A stretch of DNA of 46,953 nucleotides from an uncultured Paracoccaceae bacterium (GCA_913061275.1 CAJXSR010000026.1:1-46953); one strand, 5' to 3'; positions 15,250-24,966 are shown, counted from the stretch's first letter. Notes: generated from the letters alone by a model not told the origin. Translations and numbers: made by a program.

Positions 15250-16023
15250 ATGACCCAAATGAATGCAGATTTTTCAATTAAGCTGGCTGAAACTGCTGAT
15301 GAAATTGCAGCAGCACAAAGGTTGCGATACCGTGTTTTTGTCGAAGAAATGGGGGCGCAAACGAATGCTTCTAATCAGGCATTCGGTCTGGAATCGGATG
15401 GATATGATGCCTATTTTGATCACCTGATCTTGCAAGATAACAATTTACCCCAAAACGATAATGTTGTTGGTGTTTACCGGCTTTTGCGCAGTGAAGCAGC
15501 TAAAACAGGGTTAGGATTTTATTCCGCCAGCGAATTCAAATTGGATAAAATAATCAACTGCGGGCGAAATGCCGTTGAACTGGGGCGGTCTTGTATTGAT
15601 GCGCGTTACCGTGGCGGTACGGCGATGTATTTTTTGCTAAATGGCTTGGCGGAATACGTAGAGAAAAACAAAATAGAGATATTGTTTGGTGCGGCCTCAT
15701 TCCACGGGACGGATATACAAACGGTGGCACATGGGTTGTCATATCTACATTATAATCATTTAGCGAAAAACGGGCTACAGGTGGCTGCATATGGCCCGAA
15801 CGCCATTGCTATGGATATTTATGACGCTACAAAAATAGACAGGGTGACGGCCTTGATGCAAATTCCACCCTTGATCAAATCTTATCTACGATTGGGTGGG
15901 ACTGTGGGAAAAGGGGCGTATGTGGATCATGCGTTTAACACCATTGATATATGTCTGGTAATGGATACGGCCCACATGGTGCAAAAATATAAAAATTTCT
16001 ATCTGCGGGATACGGCTGCATGA
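15250..16023 (+). CDS. olsB: Ornithine-acyl-ACP N-acyltransferase
   Basis: First enzyme of ornithine-lipid synthesis: transfers a 3-hydroxyacyl chain from acyl carrier protein to ornithine, giving lyso-ornithine lipid. It is a 257-aa GNAT-fold protein. Family blocks visible are RLRYRVFVEEMGA near the N-terminus, DHL (substrate region), VVGVYRLL, ELGRSCIDARYRGG and the late LRLGGTVGKGAYVDHAFNTIDICLV. Ornithine lipids replace phospholipids under phosphate limitation in marine bacteria. olsA overlaps its stop by 4 bp, which strongly supports the assignment. The start is uncertain: ATG 15250, ATG 15259 and GTG 15235 are all in frame and none has a clear ribosome binding site. Confidence 0.88.
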   Translation: MTQMNADFSIKLAETADEIAAAQRLRYRVFVEEMGAQTNASNQAFGLESDGYDAYFDHLILQDNNLPQNDNVVGVYRLLRSEAAKTGLGFYSASEFKLDKIINCGRNAVELGRSCIDARYRGGTAMYFLLNGLAEYVEKNKIEILFGAASFHGTDIQTVAHGLSYLHYNHLAKNGLQVAAYGPNAIAMDIYDATKIDRVTALMQIPPLIKSYLRLGGTVGKGAYVDHAFNTIDICLVMDTAHMVQKYKNFYLRDTAA

Positions 16024-16829
16024 TTGGTTGGGATGCGCAGCATGAGGTAACGCTTGATCGCCCAACACCGTTGGGTTGGATATGGGTGATTGTGCGGTTT
16101 GTCCCCTGTGTTTTAACGATCATGACCTTGATGGTTCCCTTGGCATTGTTGCGCGTTGCGGGCTTTTGGCGTGCAGGGCAGCTTGTTGTGCGCCTAGCTT
16201 GCTGGATGTGTTTAAAGTTTCTTGGAATTCCATTGATTATCAAAGGTCTGCCGATGAAACACGCAGGTGTTGTAGTGGCAAATCATTCATCGTGGTTGGA
16301 TATTTTAACGCTGAATGCGTGTCAAAAAGTATTCTTTGTGGCCAAGTCAGAGGTGCGCCAATGGCCTGCAATCGGGGCGATGGCGCGTGTTGTGGGGACA
16401 GTGTTTATCAATCGTAAGCGCGGCGATGCAAAGGTGCAGCATGATCTGTTTCTGGACCATACAAACAAGGGCCACAAACTGCTGTTTTTTCCCGAAGGCA
16501 CCAGTACGGATGGCTGCCATGTGCTGCCGTTTCGCTCATCGTTATTTCAGGCGTTTTTTGCACCAGATTTGGCTGATTTGATGTGGGTGCAACCTGTAAC
16601 AGTTCTGTATCATGCACCGTCAGGAAAGCGCGCGGATTATTATGGGTATTGGGGTGAAATGGGAATGCTGGATCATATGATCCATGTTTTATCGCACCTT
16701 AAACAGGGACATGTTGAAGTGGTTTTACACACCCCGTTGAAAATAGCGGACTTTTCTGATCGTAAAGCGTTGGCAAATGCCGCGTATGAAAGTGTGGCAG
16801 GCGGGATGCCGAACAGATTGCCGAATTAA
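16020..16829 (+). CDS. olsA: Lyso-ornithine lipid O-acyltransferase
   Basis: Second enzyme of ornithine-lipid synthesis, a membrane-associated 1-acyl-glycerol-3-phosphate acyltransferase family protein of 269 aa. A hydrophobic N-terminal segment (about 20-48) anchors it in the inner membrane. The catalytic HX4D is NHSSWLD (H89, D94), and the substrate motif FPEGT is at 157-161. Because of the 4-bp ATGA overlap with olsB the protein is assigned to ornithine-lipid synthesis, although such enzymes may also acylate lysophosphatidic acid. Its end overlaps the convergent ThiE-like gene by 4 bp, so no terminator separates them. Confidence 0.88.
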   Translation: MIGWDAQHEVTLDRPTPLGWIWVIVRFVPCVLTIMTLMVPLALLRVAGFWRAGQLVVRLACWMCLKFLGIPLIIKGLPMKHAGVVVANHSSWLDILTLNACQKVFFVAKSEVRQWPAIGAMARVVGTVFINRKRGDAKVQHDLFLDHTNKGHKLLFFPEGTSTDGCHVLPFRSSLFQAFFAPDLADLMWVQPVTVLYHAPSGKRADYYGYWGEMGMLDHMIHVLSHLKQGHVEVVLHTPLKIADFSDRKALANAAYESVAGGMPNRLPN

Positions 16830-17455
16830 CTGATACGTTTGATATAGTCGCCAAGCATTGTATCAGGATTATCAGCGCCCCAAATTTCTGCACCCAGTCC
16901 GAAAAAATCAACCACAGGGGCTAATGTTGTGGCCATTTCTGGTGTTACATTGCCTTCGGCAACGACGGGTACTTCTACGGTTTCAGACCACCATTCAAAC
17001 AGATCAAACGGGGCGGTTTTGCCGTCGCCCAGCGAGGATGCTACAACGGGGCCGAAAGAGATGTAATCGGCCCCGATTTCGCCTGCGGTCATACCTGCAT
17101 GGCGCGACGCACCACAATAAGTGCCAACAATAGCGTCTGGGCCTAAAGCTTTGCGTACTTCGCGCACTTGGCGTGTGCTATCGGGTAAATGTACCCCGTC
17201 TAGCCCATGGGTTTCCACAAGGCGGTAATGGTTTTCTATCACCATGGCCACATCACGCGCGTGACAAATATCGCGCAAACTGTCAGCGGCAAGGCTTATA
17301 TCGCGTTCATCTGTGCTGGCCAATGATAGGCGCAAGCAAGCTATTTCATGGATATCAAGAAGGCTTGCAAGTTGCGTGCTAAAGCTGGCCAGATCAAACG
17401 CGCTAGGTGTGATTAGATAAATCTGCGGGGTTTGTTGTTCTTCGATTTCTGACAT
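16826..17455 (-). CDS. ThiE/TenI-like protein, probably not a working thiamine-phosphate synthase
   Basis: 209-aa TIM-barrel protein of the thiamine monophosphate synthase superfamily. Recognisable parts are the fifth-strand DGVHLP (86-91), GADYISFGP (128-136) and a C-terminal GLGAEIWG phosphate-binding turn. Important ThiE residues look changed: the expected IND is IEN (73-75), the Ser-containing strand is GTYCGASRH, and the flexible TPTK-like loop is VASSLGDG. It may be a TenI-like paralogue or bind another phosphorylated ligand. The ATG at 17455 has AAGGG 8 nt upstream and is preferred to a GTG three codons earlier. No thiamine genes lie nearby. Confidence 0.7.
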   Translation of the reverse strand: MSEIEEQQTPQIYLITPSAFDLASFSTQLASLLDIHEIACLRLSLASTDERDISLAADSLRDICHARDVAMVIENHYRLVETHGLDGVHLPDSTRQVREVRKALGPDAIVGTYCGASRHAGMTAGEIGADYISFGPVVASSLGDGKTAPFDLFEWWSETVEVPVVAEGNVTPEMATTLAPVVDFFGLGAEIWGADNPDTMLGDYIKRIS

Positions 17456-17505
17456 GTCTTGCACCCTTGGTTTTGCAAGGGTTTAGCGGGGGTTGGGGGC
17501 TGCGT

Positions 17506-18390
17506 CTAGGGTAGGTTCGTGTTTTTTCTACCCCGATATGTCACCAAAAACACTGCAAGTAGAATAAGGACTAGTGCTACGATCATATTCGGGCTGATGG
17601 CTTCGTGTAAAAAGGCCACCCCGATAAGTGCCCCTGCGACAGGTACGACAAAATTGACTTGTGACATGCGGGCGGCACCAATTTTTGGTACAAGGTAGAA
17701 ATAGATCAAGGTGGCAAGTGCAGTTGGAAACAGGCCTAGATAGATAGCCGCTAGCATTGATCTGTCTAACATTAGGTCGTTTTGCAACGGGGCCTCTGCG
17801 ATGAATGCAGTGATGATAATAATTACCGTGCCGATCAACATTGACCCTGATGCCATCACTAGGGCTGGAAGTTTGGCGTATTTGCGGGCGAAAAGTGTGG
17901 TGAAAGCATAGCAAAGCGCGGCCCCAAAAACGGCAAGCTGACCTGTGACGTGCTGGCCCAACCCCTGCAGGGCATCTGGGCCTATCAAAACAATAAGGCC
18001 CAGAAAGCCGATTGTGATACCTGCAATAATCTTCGGGCTAAGAACCTCGTCTGGATGTATCAAAGGGGCAAGCAGAACAGTTACAACGGGGGCGATGCTC
18101 ATTAATAGGGCGGCAAGGCCGCTGTTTATGTGAATTTCGCCATAACTGATAAGGGAAAACGGGATAATATTGCCCATCATGCCACTGACCAGAAGGATGC
18201 CCCATGATTGCAAATCAGTTGGTAGGGTGAGTGCGTATAGGCGCAAGACGATCAATAATAGGGATGTGCCGATTATCATGCGAATGGCCACAAGAGTTAG
18301 TGGTGGGATAGATTGGATGCCAAGCTTGATTGCAAGATAGGATGAGCTCCAGATCAGGGCGAGGGTGATCCATAATAGCATGTTTTTCAT
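17506..18390 (-). CDS. EamA/DMT-family membrane exporter
   Basis: 294-aa inner-membrane protein with ten predicted helices in two EamA repeats (about 1-135 and 150-285). The starts ALIWSSSYLAIKLG and CYAFTTLFARKYA of the two halves are typical of the RhaT/EamA drug-metabolite transporter superfamily. Such proteins export amino acids, metabolites or toxic compounds; the substrate is unknown here. The HxlR-type repressor is divergent, with two operator-like palindromes in between, so this exporter is likely its target and may be induced by its own substrate. The C-terminus is basic (RGRKN), as expected for a cytoplasmic end. Confidence 0.85.
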   Translation of the reverse strand: MKNMLLWITLALIWSSSYLAIKLGIQSIPPLTLVAIRMIIGTSLLLIVLRLYALTLPTDLQSWGILLVSGMMGNIIPFSLISYGEIHINSGLAALLMSIAPVVTVLLAPLIHPDEVLSPKIIAGITIGFLGLIVLIGPDALQGLGQHVTGQLAVFGAALCYAFTTLFARKYAKLPALVMASGSMLIGTVIIIITAFIAEAPLQNDLMLDRSMLAAIYLGLFPTALATLIYFYLVPKIGAARMSQVNFVVPVAGALIGVAFLHEAISPNMIVALVLILLAVFLVTYRGRKNTNLP

Positions 18391-18428
18391 ACACTCTTCC
18401 TTTCGGCTTGTTTGTGGGTATGTGATAT

Positions 18429-18472
18429 GCTACTAAAAGTGTAGCATGCATTGTTGCTACTAAATTAGTAGC
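18429..18472. promoter_or_regulatory. Two HxlR-type operator palindromes
   Basis: Site 1 is GCTACTAAAAGTGTAGC (18429-18445) and site 2 is GCTACTAAATTAGTAGC (18456-18472). Both are 17 bp, share the first half GCTACTAAA, and have centres 27 bp apart. Site 2 has perfect 8-bp arms. They lie between the divergent exporter and HxlR-type genes, as expected for a repressor controlling both directions. Confidence 0.75.
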
Positions 18473-18488
18473 GTGGGAGTCAAGCCAA

Positions 18489-18833
18489 ATGGTTCAAAAA
18501 AGTGACGAAGTTAAAATACCGCGTTTGGGTGATGTTGTGCGCGGCTCAAAAACCGGTCAGCCGATTATGGTGCTGTTCGATCTTATCGGACGGCGCTGGG
18601 CAATGGGAATATTGTGGAACTTAAGCGATCAGGATTGCACGTTTCGTGAATTGCAAACGCGCTGCGCTTCGCTGTCACCTACAGTGTTAAATACACGACT
18701 TAAGGAATTACGAGCGGCGGGATTGGTGGAGAAATCAACGGATGGATATGCACTGACGGATGCAGGGCGCGAACTGTATACCCACCTAGAACCGTTGGGA
18801 GAATGGGCTGGGAAATGGGCAAAAGAACTATAA
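18489..18833 (+). CDS. HxlR-family transcription regulator
   Basis: 114-aa winged-helix protein. The HxlR signature is clear: DLIGRRWAMGILWNL (about 31-45), FRELQ, then LSPTVLNTRLKELRAAGLVEK for the recognition helix, and a wing with YALTDAGREL. HxlR proteins act as dimers and often sense reactive electrophiles or oxidants through a Cys. Here C50 (DQDCTF) sits just before FRELQ where sensing cysteines can occur, and C59 is a second candidate. The gene is divergent from the EamA exporter and both promoters are covered by the paired palindromes, so autoregulation and exporter control are likely. Confidence 0.87.
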   Translation: MVQKSDEVKIPRLGDVVRGSKTGQPIMVLFDLIGRRWAMGILWNLSDQDCTFRELQTRCASLSPTVLNTRLKELRAAGLVEKSTDGYALTDAGRELYTHLEPLGEWAGKWAKEL

Positions 18834-18862
18834 TATTCAAACGCTTATGCTAGGGGTAGCAA

Positions 18863-18889
18863 GGTGGGCTGAAGCCCACCCTACGATTT

Positions 18890-18891
<2 letters not shown>
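18863..18891 (+). terminator. Terminator between hxlR-type gene and eno
   Basis: GGTGGGC (18863-18869), loop TGAA, GCCCACC (18874-18880) form a perfect 7-bp stem, followed after CTACGA by five T (18887-18891). The spacing between stem and T-run is longer than ideal. It lies between convergent genes and may work for both. A related fragment (AAGGTGGGCTTCCAGCCC) is seen near position 79, so it may be a recurring intergenic sequence of this genome. Confidence 0.6.
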
Positions 18892-20589
<1,698 letters not shown>

Positions 20590-20614
20590 ACCAATTCCTT
20601 AATATATCGCCCTT

Positions 20615-20648
20615 TTAACGGGTGATTATCGTGGTGCAAGCCCGTTAA
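20615..20648. promoter_or_regulatory. Inverted repeat between the antiporter and fur
   Basis: TTAACGGG (20615-20622) and CCCGTTAA (20641-20648) are perfect 8-bp inverted arms with an 18-nt loop, in the 68-bp gap upstream of fur. No T-tract follows on the minus strand, so it is either a weak terminator for the antiporter transcript or a regulatory dyad for fur. Confidence 0.4.
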
Positions 20649-20657
20649 CGCTAAAGC

Positions 20658-21905
20658 TTACAACAAATCTGGTGATCGGCCCAGTCTGTTGGCCAAGGGG
20701 GCAATGGTTAAGCCCTGAATGATGATTGAGAATATTACCACACTATATGTGGCGGTCAGGATAATCGGTTTCCATTCACTGTCGGGCAAGGATAGGGCCA
20801 AGGCGACAGATATGCCGCCTTTTAGGCCGCCCCATGTCATGATCGGGATCACGTCTGATGTGAAAGTGCGAAAGGGTTTGAGTAATATAAGGGGTACTGT
20901 AACAGCGGCTGCACGCGCAGCCAGCGCCAGTATGATACAGAATATACCACCCCACAGGGCGTTTATGCTGAATGTGACCGCGAAAACCTCTATTCCTATA
21001 AGCAGGAACAGAATGGCGTTTAAAATTTCGTCAATTAATTCCCAAAATTTGTTCAGGTATAGGCGGGTTTGTTCTGACATGCCATGTTTCATACCTACAT
21101 CACCAATAAACAGGCCTGCGACCACGGCCATGATCGGGCCGGACATATGCAAATAAACGGCTAGTTGGTAGCCGCCAAAGGCAAGGCCAAGGGATAGAAG
21201 CACTTCGAGCGAATAATCGTCGATGCGTTTCATGATCTGGAATACCAGATAGCCAAGGACGGCCCCCAATATACCGCCGCCTATGGCCTCTTGTATGAAA
21301 AGCTTTACAGCACCCATTGCCGTTTGCGCATGATGTTCACCTGATGGAAATGCAAGACCTGCAAGGATCAGGAACACAACATAGGCAACCCCGTCGTTAA
21401 ACAGGCTTTCACCAGCGATCTTGGTTTCCAGTGATTTGCGAAGGTTAGCTTCGCGCAACACGCCCAAGACTGCCACAGGGTCTGTGGGGGTGATGATGGC
21501 ACCAAACACTAGGGCCACGATTAGCGGGGCACCTGTCATCCAGCTAAAACCGTAGCCGACAATGGCGGTGGATATGGCGACCCCTAAGGTGGCCATCAAA
21601 AGTACGACCCATGCCTGTTGGCGCAGATCGGATAGCTTGACGTGCAATGCCCCTGCGAACAGCAACAGGCCTAGCATGCCTTCTAAAAGGGCTGCGGAAA
21701 ACTCAATATCGCAGACTATTTCCTGGATCGTATCAGCTGCCCCCAATGAAGGGATCAGCGCATCAAACCCCATAACCCCAAGCGAGGCAAGCAAGGCCAC
21801 GACGAGTATGCCGATTGCAGAGGGAAGCTTTAGAAACAGGTAGTTAATCGCGCCAAATGCACCCGCCAGCACAAGCAAGAGTGAGGCGATTTGTAGGATG
21901 TTCAT
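20658..21905 (-). CDS. Na+(K+)/H+ antiporter, CPA1 family
   Basis: 415-aa inner-membrane protein with about twelve helices and no large C-terminal cytoplasmic domain. CPA1 motifs are present: the unwound-helix sequence FGAIITPTDPVAVLGVLREANL and the ion-binding FNDGVAYVVF (Asn-Asp pair). A pore-helix region GLFIGDVGMKHGMSEQTR and the late TWGGLKGGISVALAL segment (with the conserved Arg replaced in family style) support the call. Exchange of cytoplasmic sodium for protons is a usual need of marine bacteria. It is on the same strand as fur-eno but separated by 68 bp with an inverted repeat, so a separate transcript is likely. Ion specificity is not decided. Confidence 0.88.
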   Translation of the reverse strand: MNILQIASLLLVLAGAFGAINYLFLKLPSAIGILVVALLASLGVMGFDALIPSLGAADTIQEIVCDIEFSAALLEGMLGLLLFAGALHVKLSDLRQQAWVVLLMATLGVAISTAIVGYGFSWMTGAPLIVALVFGAIITPTDPVAVLGVLREANLRKSLETKIAGESLFNDGVAYVVFLILAGLAFPSGEHHAQTAMGAVKLFIQEAIGGGILGAVLGYLVFQIMKRIDDYSLEVLLSLGLAFGGYQLAVYLHMSGPIMAVVAGLFIGDVGMKHGMSEQTRLYLNKFWELIDEILNAILFLLIGIEVFAVTFSINALWGGIFCIILALAARAAAVTVPLILLKPFRTFTSDVIPIMTWGGLKGGISVALALSLPDSEWKPIILTATYSVVIFSIIIQGLTIAPLANRLGRSPDLL

Positions 21906-22016
21906 AGATGCGTTCCCCGATTGATTTAAGGGTGTTTAGCATTTGATTGAGAAGGGGGGAAGCATACAGTTTGTAAGCGTGTTTATATGCTTGATGAAAA
22001 TGACGATGTGTAGGGA

Positions 22017-22853
22017 TTAAGTCATATTTGATAGAGGATGTGACTTAATTTCACTGGCCAACCCGCAAACTAATCTTGCCACTGTCTTTTCTGTGCCAGA
22101 TGTACCAAGCAAGGAACTGAATTCTGCAAGCCTAGTATGAAAATCTGACCAGGTAATCCCAACCAACTTTATACGTTTACTGCAATTCATAAATCGTTCG
22201 TGATCAGAATTAACGTGTGACGCAATCTTTTTACTCATCGCACTAAATGCTTGGGTCGCCAGATAATCAGGGTCTTTTTAGGAGTCTCCAAAAGCTTTGA
22301 TAAAGGTCCTCTTTGGATTGGAGTTGAAAATATAAAGAAGAGTCATTTCTTCTTTTGGGCCGCTAAATTCTTCTTCCTTCATGAAAAGTAGGAAATATTT
22401 TGCTAATTGGTCAAAGCTCGTTTTTGCATTGAACTTTAGCTCAACTGCTAATATGGCATCTTGGCCAACAAAAAAACCATCCTGTTGGGTAACATTCCCT
22501 CCCAAACTTAGTCTTTCGATTATTTCGCGCCCGATACTCGTAAAATCTTGTGGTGAATTAGTAATTATATACGGGTTGAAAATATCGTAAATCAACTTTC
22601 CGTCCAGAATCCCAAAAGTTAGATCAAAGATATGGTTTGTGATTTCTTCTTGCTGCTTTAGATTTTTCAAATTGTTTTTTGCATTTTCTGGGCGGCTATA
22701 TAAGGCTCCTTTCATATTGACTAAGCTTTTGGGAATTGAAACCCGATCTCCATCAATTTCCCATTTGTTTCTGTTAATACTTTTGAGGCCCAAATATGCT
22801 GGATGCCAATATAATTGATCCAAGCAATCCCAATATTTATCTGTCCAACTCAT
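22017..22853 (-). pseudogene. PD-(D/E)XK nuclease-like gene interrupted by one in-frame stop
   Basis: Reading from ATG 22853 (GGAG just upstream; a TTG eight codons earlier is also open), 191 codons are followed by a TAA at 22278-22280. The same frame then continues for 13 codons and a further 73 codons from an ATG at 22238 to a stop at 22017. Without the TAA it would be one protein of about 278 aa. The first part holds a PD-(D/E)XK-like core: D125 in QDGFF, then AVELKF (E138-x-K140) and SFDQLAKYF (Q149), a pattern of restriction or DNA-repair type nucleases. The region is visibly more AT-rich than its neighbours, suggesting transfer. It may be a broken gene, a two-product gene, or one sequencing error. 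No methylase or other defence gene is adjacent. Confidence 0.6.
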
Positions 22854-22973
22854 GTGGCTCTCCAAATATGAATACAAAGTTTTATCTTACCCTGAAAAGA
22901 CTAATATTTGAAATGGCCTATAATTTATGCGGTTTTTTGCAACGATTGATATTATTTGATATATTTCACCTCG

Positions 22974-23005
22974 AAAAAAAAGGGCACTCCGTTTCCAGAG
23001 TGCCC
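22974..23005 (-). terminator. Terminator of the ferric-ion binding protein gene
   Basis: GGGCACTC (22982-22989) and GAGTGCCC (22998-23005) form a perfect 8-bp stem with an 8-nt loop. Eight A (22974-22981) on the plus strand give a U8 tract on the minus strand right after the stem, a strong rho-independent terminator for the gene ending at 23039. Confidence 0.93.
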
Positions 23006-23018
23006 GACTACGACAAAT

Positions 23019-23034
23019 AAAAAAAGGGGGGGGG
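23019..23034. repeat. A7-G9 homopolymer tract
   Basis: Seven A (23019-23025) followed directly by nine G (23026-23034), just after the stop codon of the ferric-binding protein gene and before its terminator. Such runs are prone to length variation in cells and to sequencing error. It is outside any coding region. Confidence 0.9.
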
Positions 23035-23038
23035 AGAA

Positions 23039-24055
23039 TTATTCGTCGAAGTTAACCTGTTCGGTCAGCTTCAAAGACGCACCGCGCAGTTTGGCGATTT
23101 CGATCAATGGTTTGGTGTCTGCGGTGAATGTGCCCCAGGCTGCGACCAGTGCAGATGGGTTTGTGCCGGGTTTGATCGGGTATTCACCGTTGGTTTCAGC
23201 ATAAATTTCTTGTGCTGTGCCCGATGACAACCATTCCATTAATTTGATGGCACTGTCTTTGTTATGCGCGGCTTTGGTTAAGGCTACACCAGACAGGTTT
23301 ACATGGGTGCCGCCGTCTTTAAATGTTGGGAAAACGATGCGCACACTGTCAGCCCATGCCACTTGATCGGGGTTTTCCAGCATTTTTTTCATATAATATG
23401 TGTTGCCGATGGAAATATCACATTCGCCCGCGAAAATCGCTTTGATTTGGGCGCGGTCATTGCCTGACGGTTTACGCGCAAGGTTGGCTTTCAAACCTAT
23501 CAGCCATATTTTAGCACCTTCTTTGCCGTGATGTGCAATAACGGCAGAGGTCAGGGCAAGGTTATAGGCGTTGGTGCCAGAACGGATGCAGATGCGGCCT
23601 TTCCATTTTGGATCGGCTAGATCTTCATAGGTTGTTACTTCGCCGTCTTTGACGCGTGTGCGTGATGCGTAAACGATGCGGGCCCGTGATGTCAGGCCAA
23701 ACCATTGGCCCTTGGGATCGCGGAATTGCGCAGGGATGTTGGCACTTAGGGTTTCAGATTGCACGGCTTGGGTGACGCCTGCCTCAACAATACCGTTTAG
23801 GCGGGAAATGTCCGTGGTCATTATCAGATCAGCAGGCGAACGTTTGCCTTCGGCCTTTAGTTTTTCAGCCATGCCCTTTTTCAGAAACGATACGTTTACC
23901 TTAATGCCTGTTTCAGATGTGAATGCGTCAAACAAAGGTTGCACCAGTTTGGGTTGGCGCGATGAATAAACGTTGACCTCATTAGCAAGTACTGGGGTAG
24001 TGGCCACAGTTAACAAAGCTGTGGTGATGAGTGTAGTTTTTATTAGTCCGAACAT
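23039..24055 (-). CDS. Ferric-ion ABC transporter substrate-binding protein (FbpA/FutA type)
   Basis: 338-aa periplasmic protein that captures Fe(III) for an ABC importer. A Sec signal peptide is clear (1-24, cleavage likely VLA|NEV). The mature part begins NVYSSRQPKLVQPLFDAF, a hallmark of class II periplasmic Fe-binding proteins. The adjacent tyrosines in GNTYYMKK (Y220, Y221) are the typical iron ligands. Family segments PADLIMTTDISRL, WFGLTSRARIVYASR and RICIRSGTNAYNLALTSA are intact. The cognate permease and ATPase genes are not next to it, so it must use partners encoded elsewhere. Its promoter carries an imperfect 19-bp palindrome (24091-24109), so iron-dependent repression is likely. 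A strong terminator follows. Confidence 0.9.
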   Translation of the reverse strand: MFGLIKTTLITTALLTVATTPVLANEVNVYSSRQPKLVQPLFDAFTSETGIKVNVSFLKKGMAEKLKAEGKRSPADLIMTTDISRLNGIVEAGVTQAVQSETLSANIPAQFRDPKGQWFGLTSRARIVYASRTRVKDGEVTTYEDLADPKWKGRICIRSGTNAYNLALTSAVIAHHGKEGAKIWLIGLKANLARKPSGNDRAQIKAIFAGECDISIGNTYYMKKMLENPDQVAWADSVRIVFPTFKDGGTHVNLSGVALTKAAHNKDSAIKLMEWLSSGTAQEIYAETNGEYPIKPGTNPSALVAAWGTFTADTKPLIEIAKLRGASLKLTEQVNFDE

Positions 24056-24084
24056 GGTAATCCTGTGGTTGCGATATAGGGCAA

Positions 24085-24113
24085 GTTAAACCTTAGTATT
24101 TTAGTCAGGTCAA
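24085..24113 (-). promoter_or_regulatory. Promoter with iron-type operator for the ferric-binding protein
   Basis: On the minus strand TTGACC (24113-24108) and TTTAAC (24090-24085) are -35 and -10 boxes with an exact 17-bp spacer. An imperfect 19-bp palindrome, CCTTAGTATTTTAGTCAGG on the plus strand (24091-24109), fills the spacer and touches the -35 box. It resembles what I recall of the iron-rhodo-box of Rhodobacterales, recognised by IscR. Repression under iron sufficiency is inferred. Confidence 0.65.
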
Positions 24114-24129
24114 TAGGTGAGTAAAAAAA

Positions 24130-24966
24130 TCAGGTATTTTTTTCATCCAGTTTAACCGCATCCCATAACGCATCCATTTCCACTAAATCAGATTGTTGCG
24201 GTGCCTTGCCTAAATCTGCAAGCTTGGCTTCTACGCCTTCAAAGCGGCGGGTGAATTTTGTGCTGGCTTTGCGCAGGGCTTCTTCGGGGTCTATATCCAA
24301 ATGCCGTGCAAGATTTGCCATGACGAACATCAGGTCGCCAAATTCCTCTATTTGTTCGATATGTGATAGTTTTTTACGCGCTTCTACAAGCTCTGCACAT
24401 TCTTCATTGATTTTGTCTAATACATCTAATGCAGATGGCCAGTCAAAACCCACGCGCGCGGCCCGTTTTTGTAACTTCACCGCACGGGTTAAAGCGGGCA
24501 GATTTATCGCTACACCGTCCAGTGTGCCCGCCTGTTTTACCGCTTTAGATGCGCGTTCGGCCGCCTTTATCTGCTCCCAATCCGCCACCTGTTGAGCCGC
24601 AGATTTATCGCGGTTGTCATCCCCGAAAACATGCGGGTGGCGGTGGATCATTTTATCGGCAATCTTCTTGGTAACACTATCGAAATCAAAGTGACCGTCT
24701 TCGCTTCCCATCTGTGTGTAGTAGACCACCTGTAATAGCAGATCGCCCAACTCACCTTCCAGCTCATTCATATCACCCTGTTCAATCGCCTCGGCCACCT
24801 CATAAGCTTCTTCAATGGTGTAGGGGGCGATAGATTTGAAATCTTGTTCTATGTCCCACGGACACCCAGTTTTTGGATCTCGCAAGCGGGCCATTATTTC
24901 TAACAGGCGTGGCAGGCCGCCATTTGGGTCTAGGCAAAGAGATTGGCTTTCATCAAATTTTGTCAT
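24130..24966 (-). CDS. mazG: Nucleoside triphosphate pyrophosphohydrolase MazG
   Basis: Hydrolyses (d)NTPs to monophosphates and pyrophosphate, cleaning the nucleotide pool and lowering ppGpp in E. coli. It is 278 aa with two MazG helical domains. The first has CPWDIEQDF, then EEAYE (52-56) and ELGDLL (72-77), the metal-binding EExxE...ExxD pattern. The second (about 185-225) has INEECAELVEA and EEFGDLMFVMANLARHL. Both halves keep acidic motifs. The gene lies upstream of the ferric-binding protein on the same strand, but that gene has its own promoter, so they are probably separate units. It is divergent from the M20 amidohydrolase. Confidence 0.93.
   Translation of the reverse strand: MTKFDESQSLCLDPNGGLPRLLEIMARLRDPKTGCPWDIEQDFKSIAPYTIEEAYEVAEAIEQGDMNELEGELGDLLLQVVYYTQMGSEDGHFDFDSVTKKIADKMIHRHPHVFGDDNRDKSAAQQVADWEQIKAAERASKAVKQAGTLDGVAINLPALTRAVKLQKRAARVGFDWPSALDVLDKINEECAELVEARKKLSHIEQIEEFGDLMFVMANLARHLDIDPEEALRKASTKFTRRFEGVEAKLADLGKAPQQSDLVEMDALWDAVKLDEKNT

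Noticed and set aside
15190-15250. SAM-II, SAM/SAH or other known riboswitch before olsB
   Set aside because: The hairpins do not match the conserved cores I remember; left as an unclassified leader.
22017-22877. Two separate hypothetical genes at 22017-22238 and 22278-22877
   Set aside because: Both are in the same frame and separated only by one TAA and 13 open codons, so one interrupted gene is the simpler reading.
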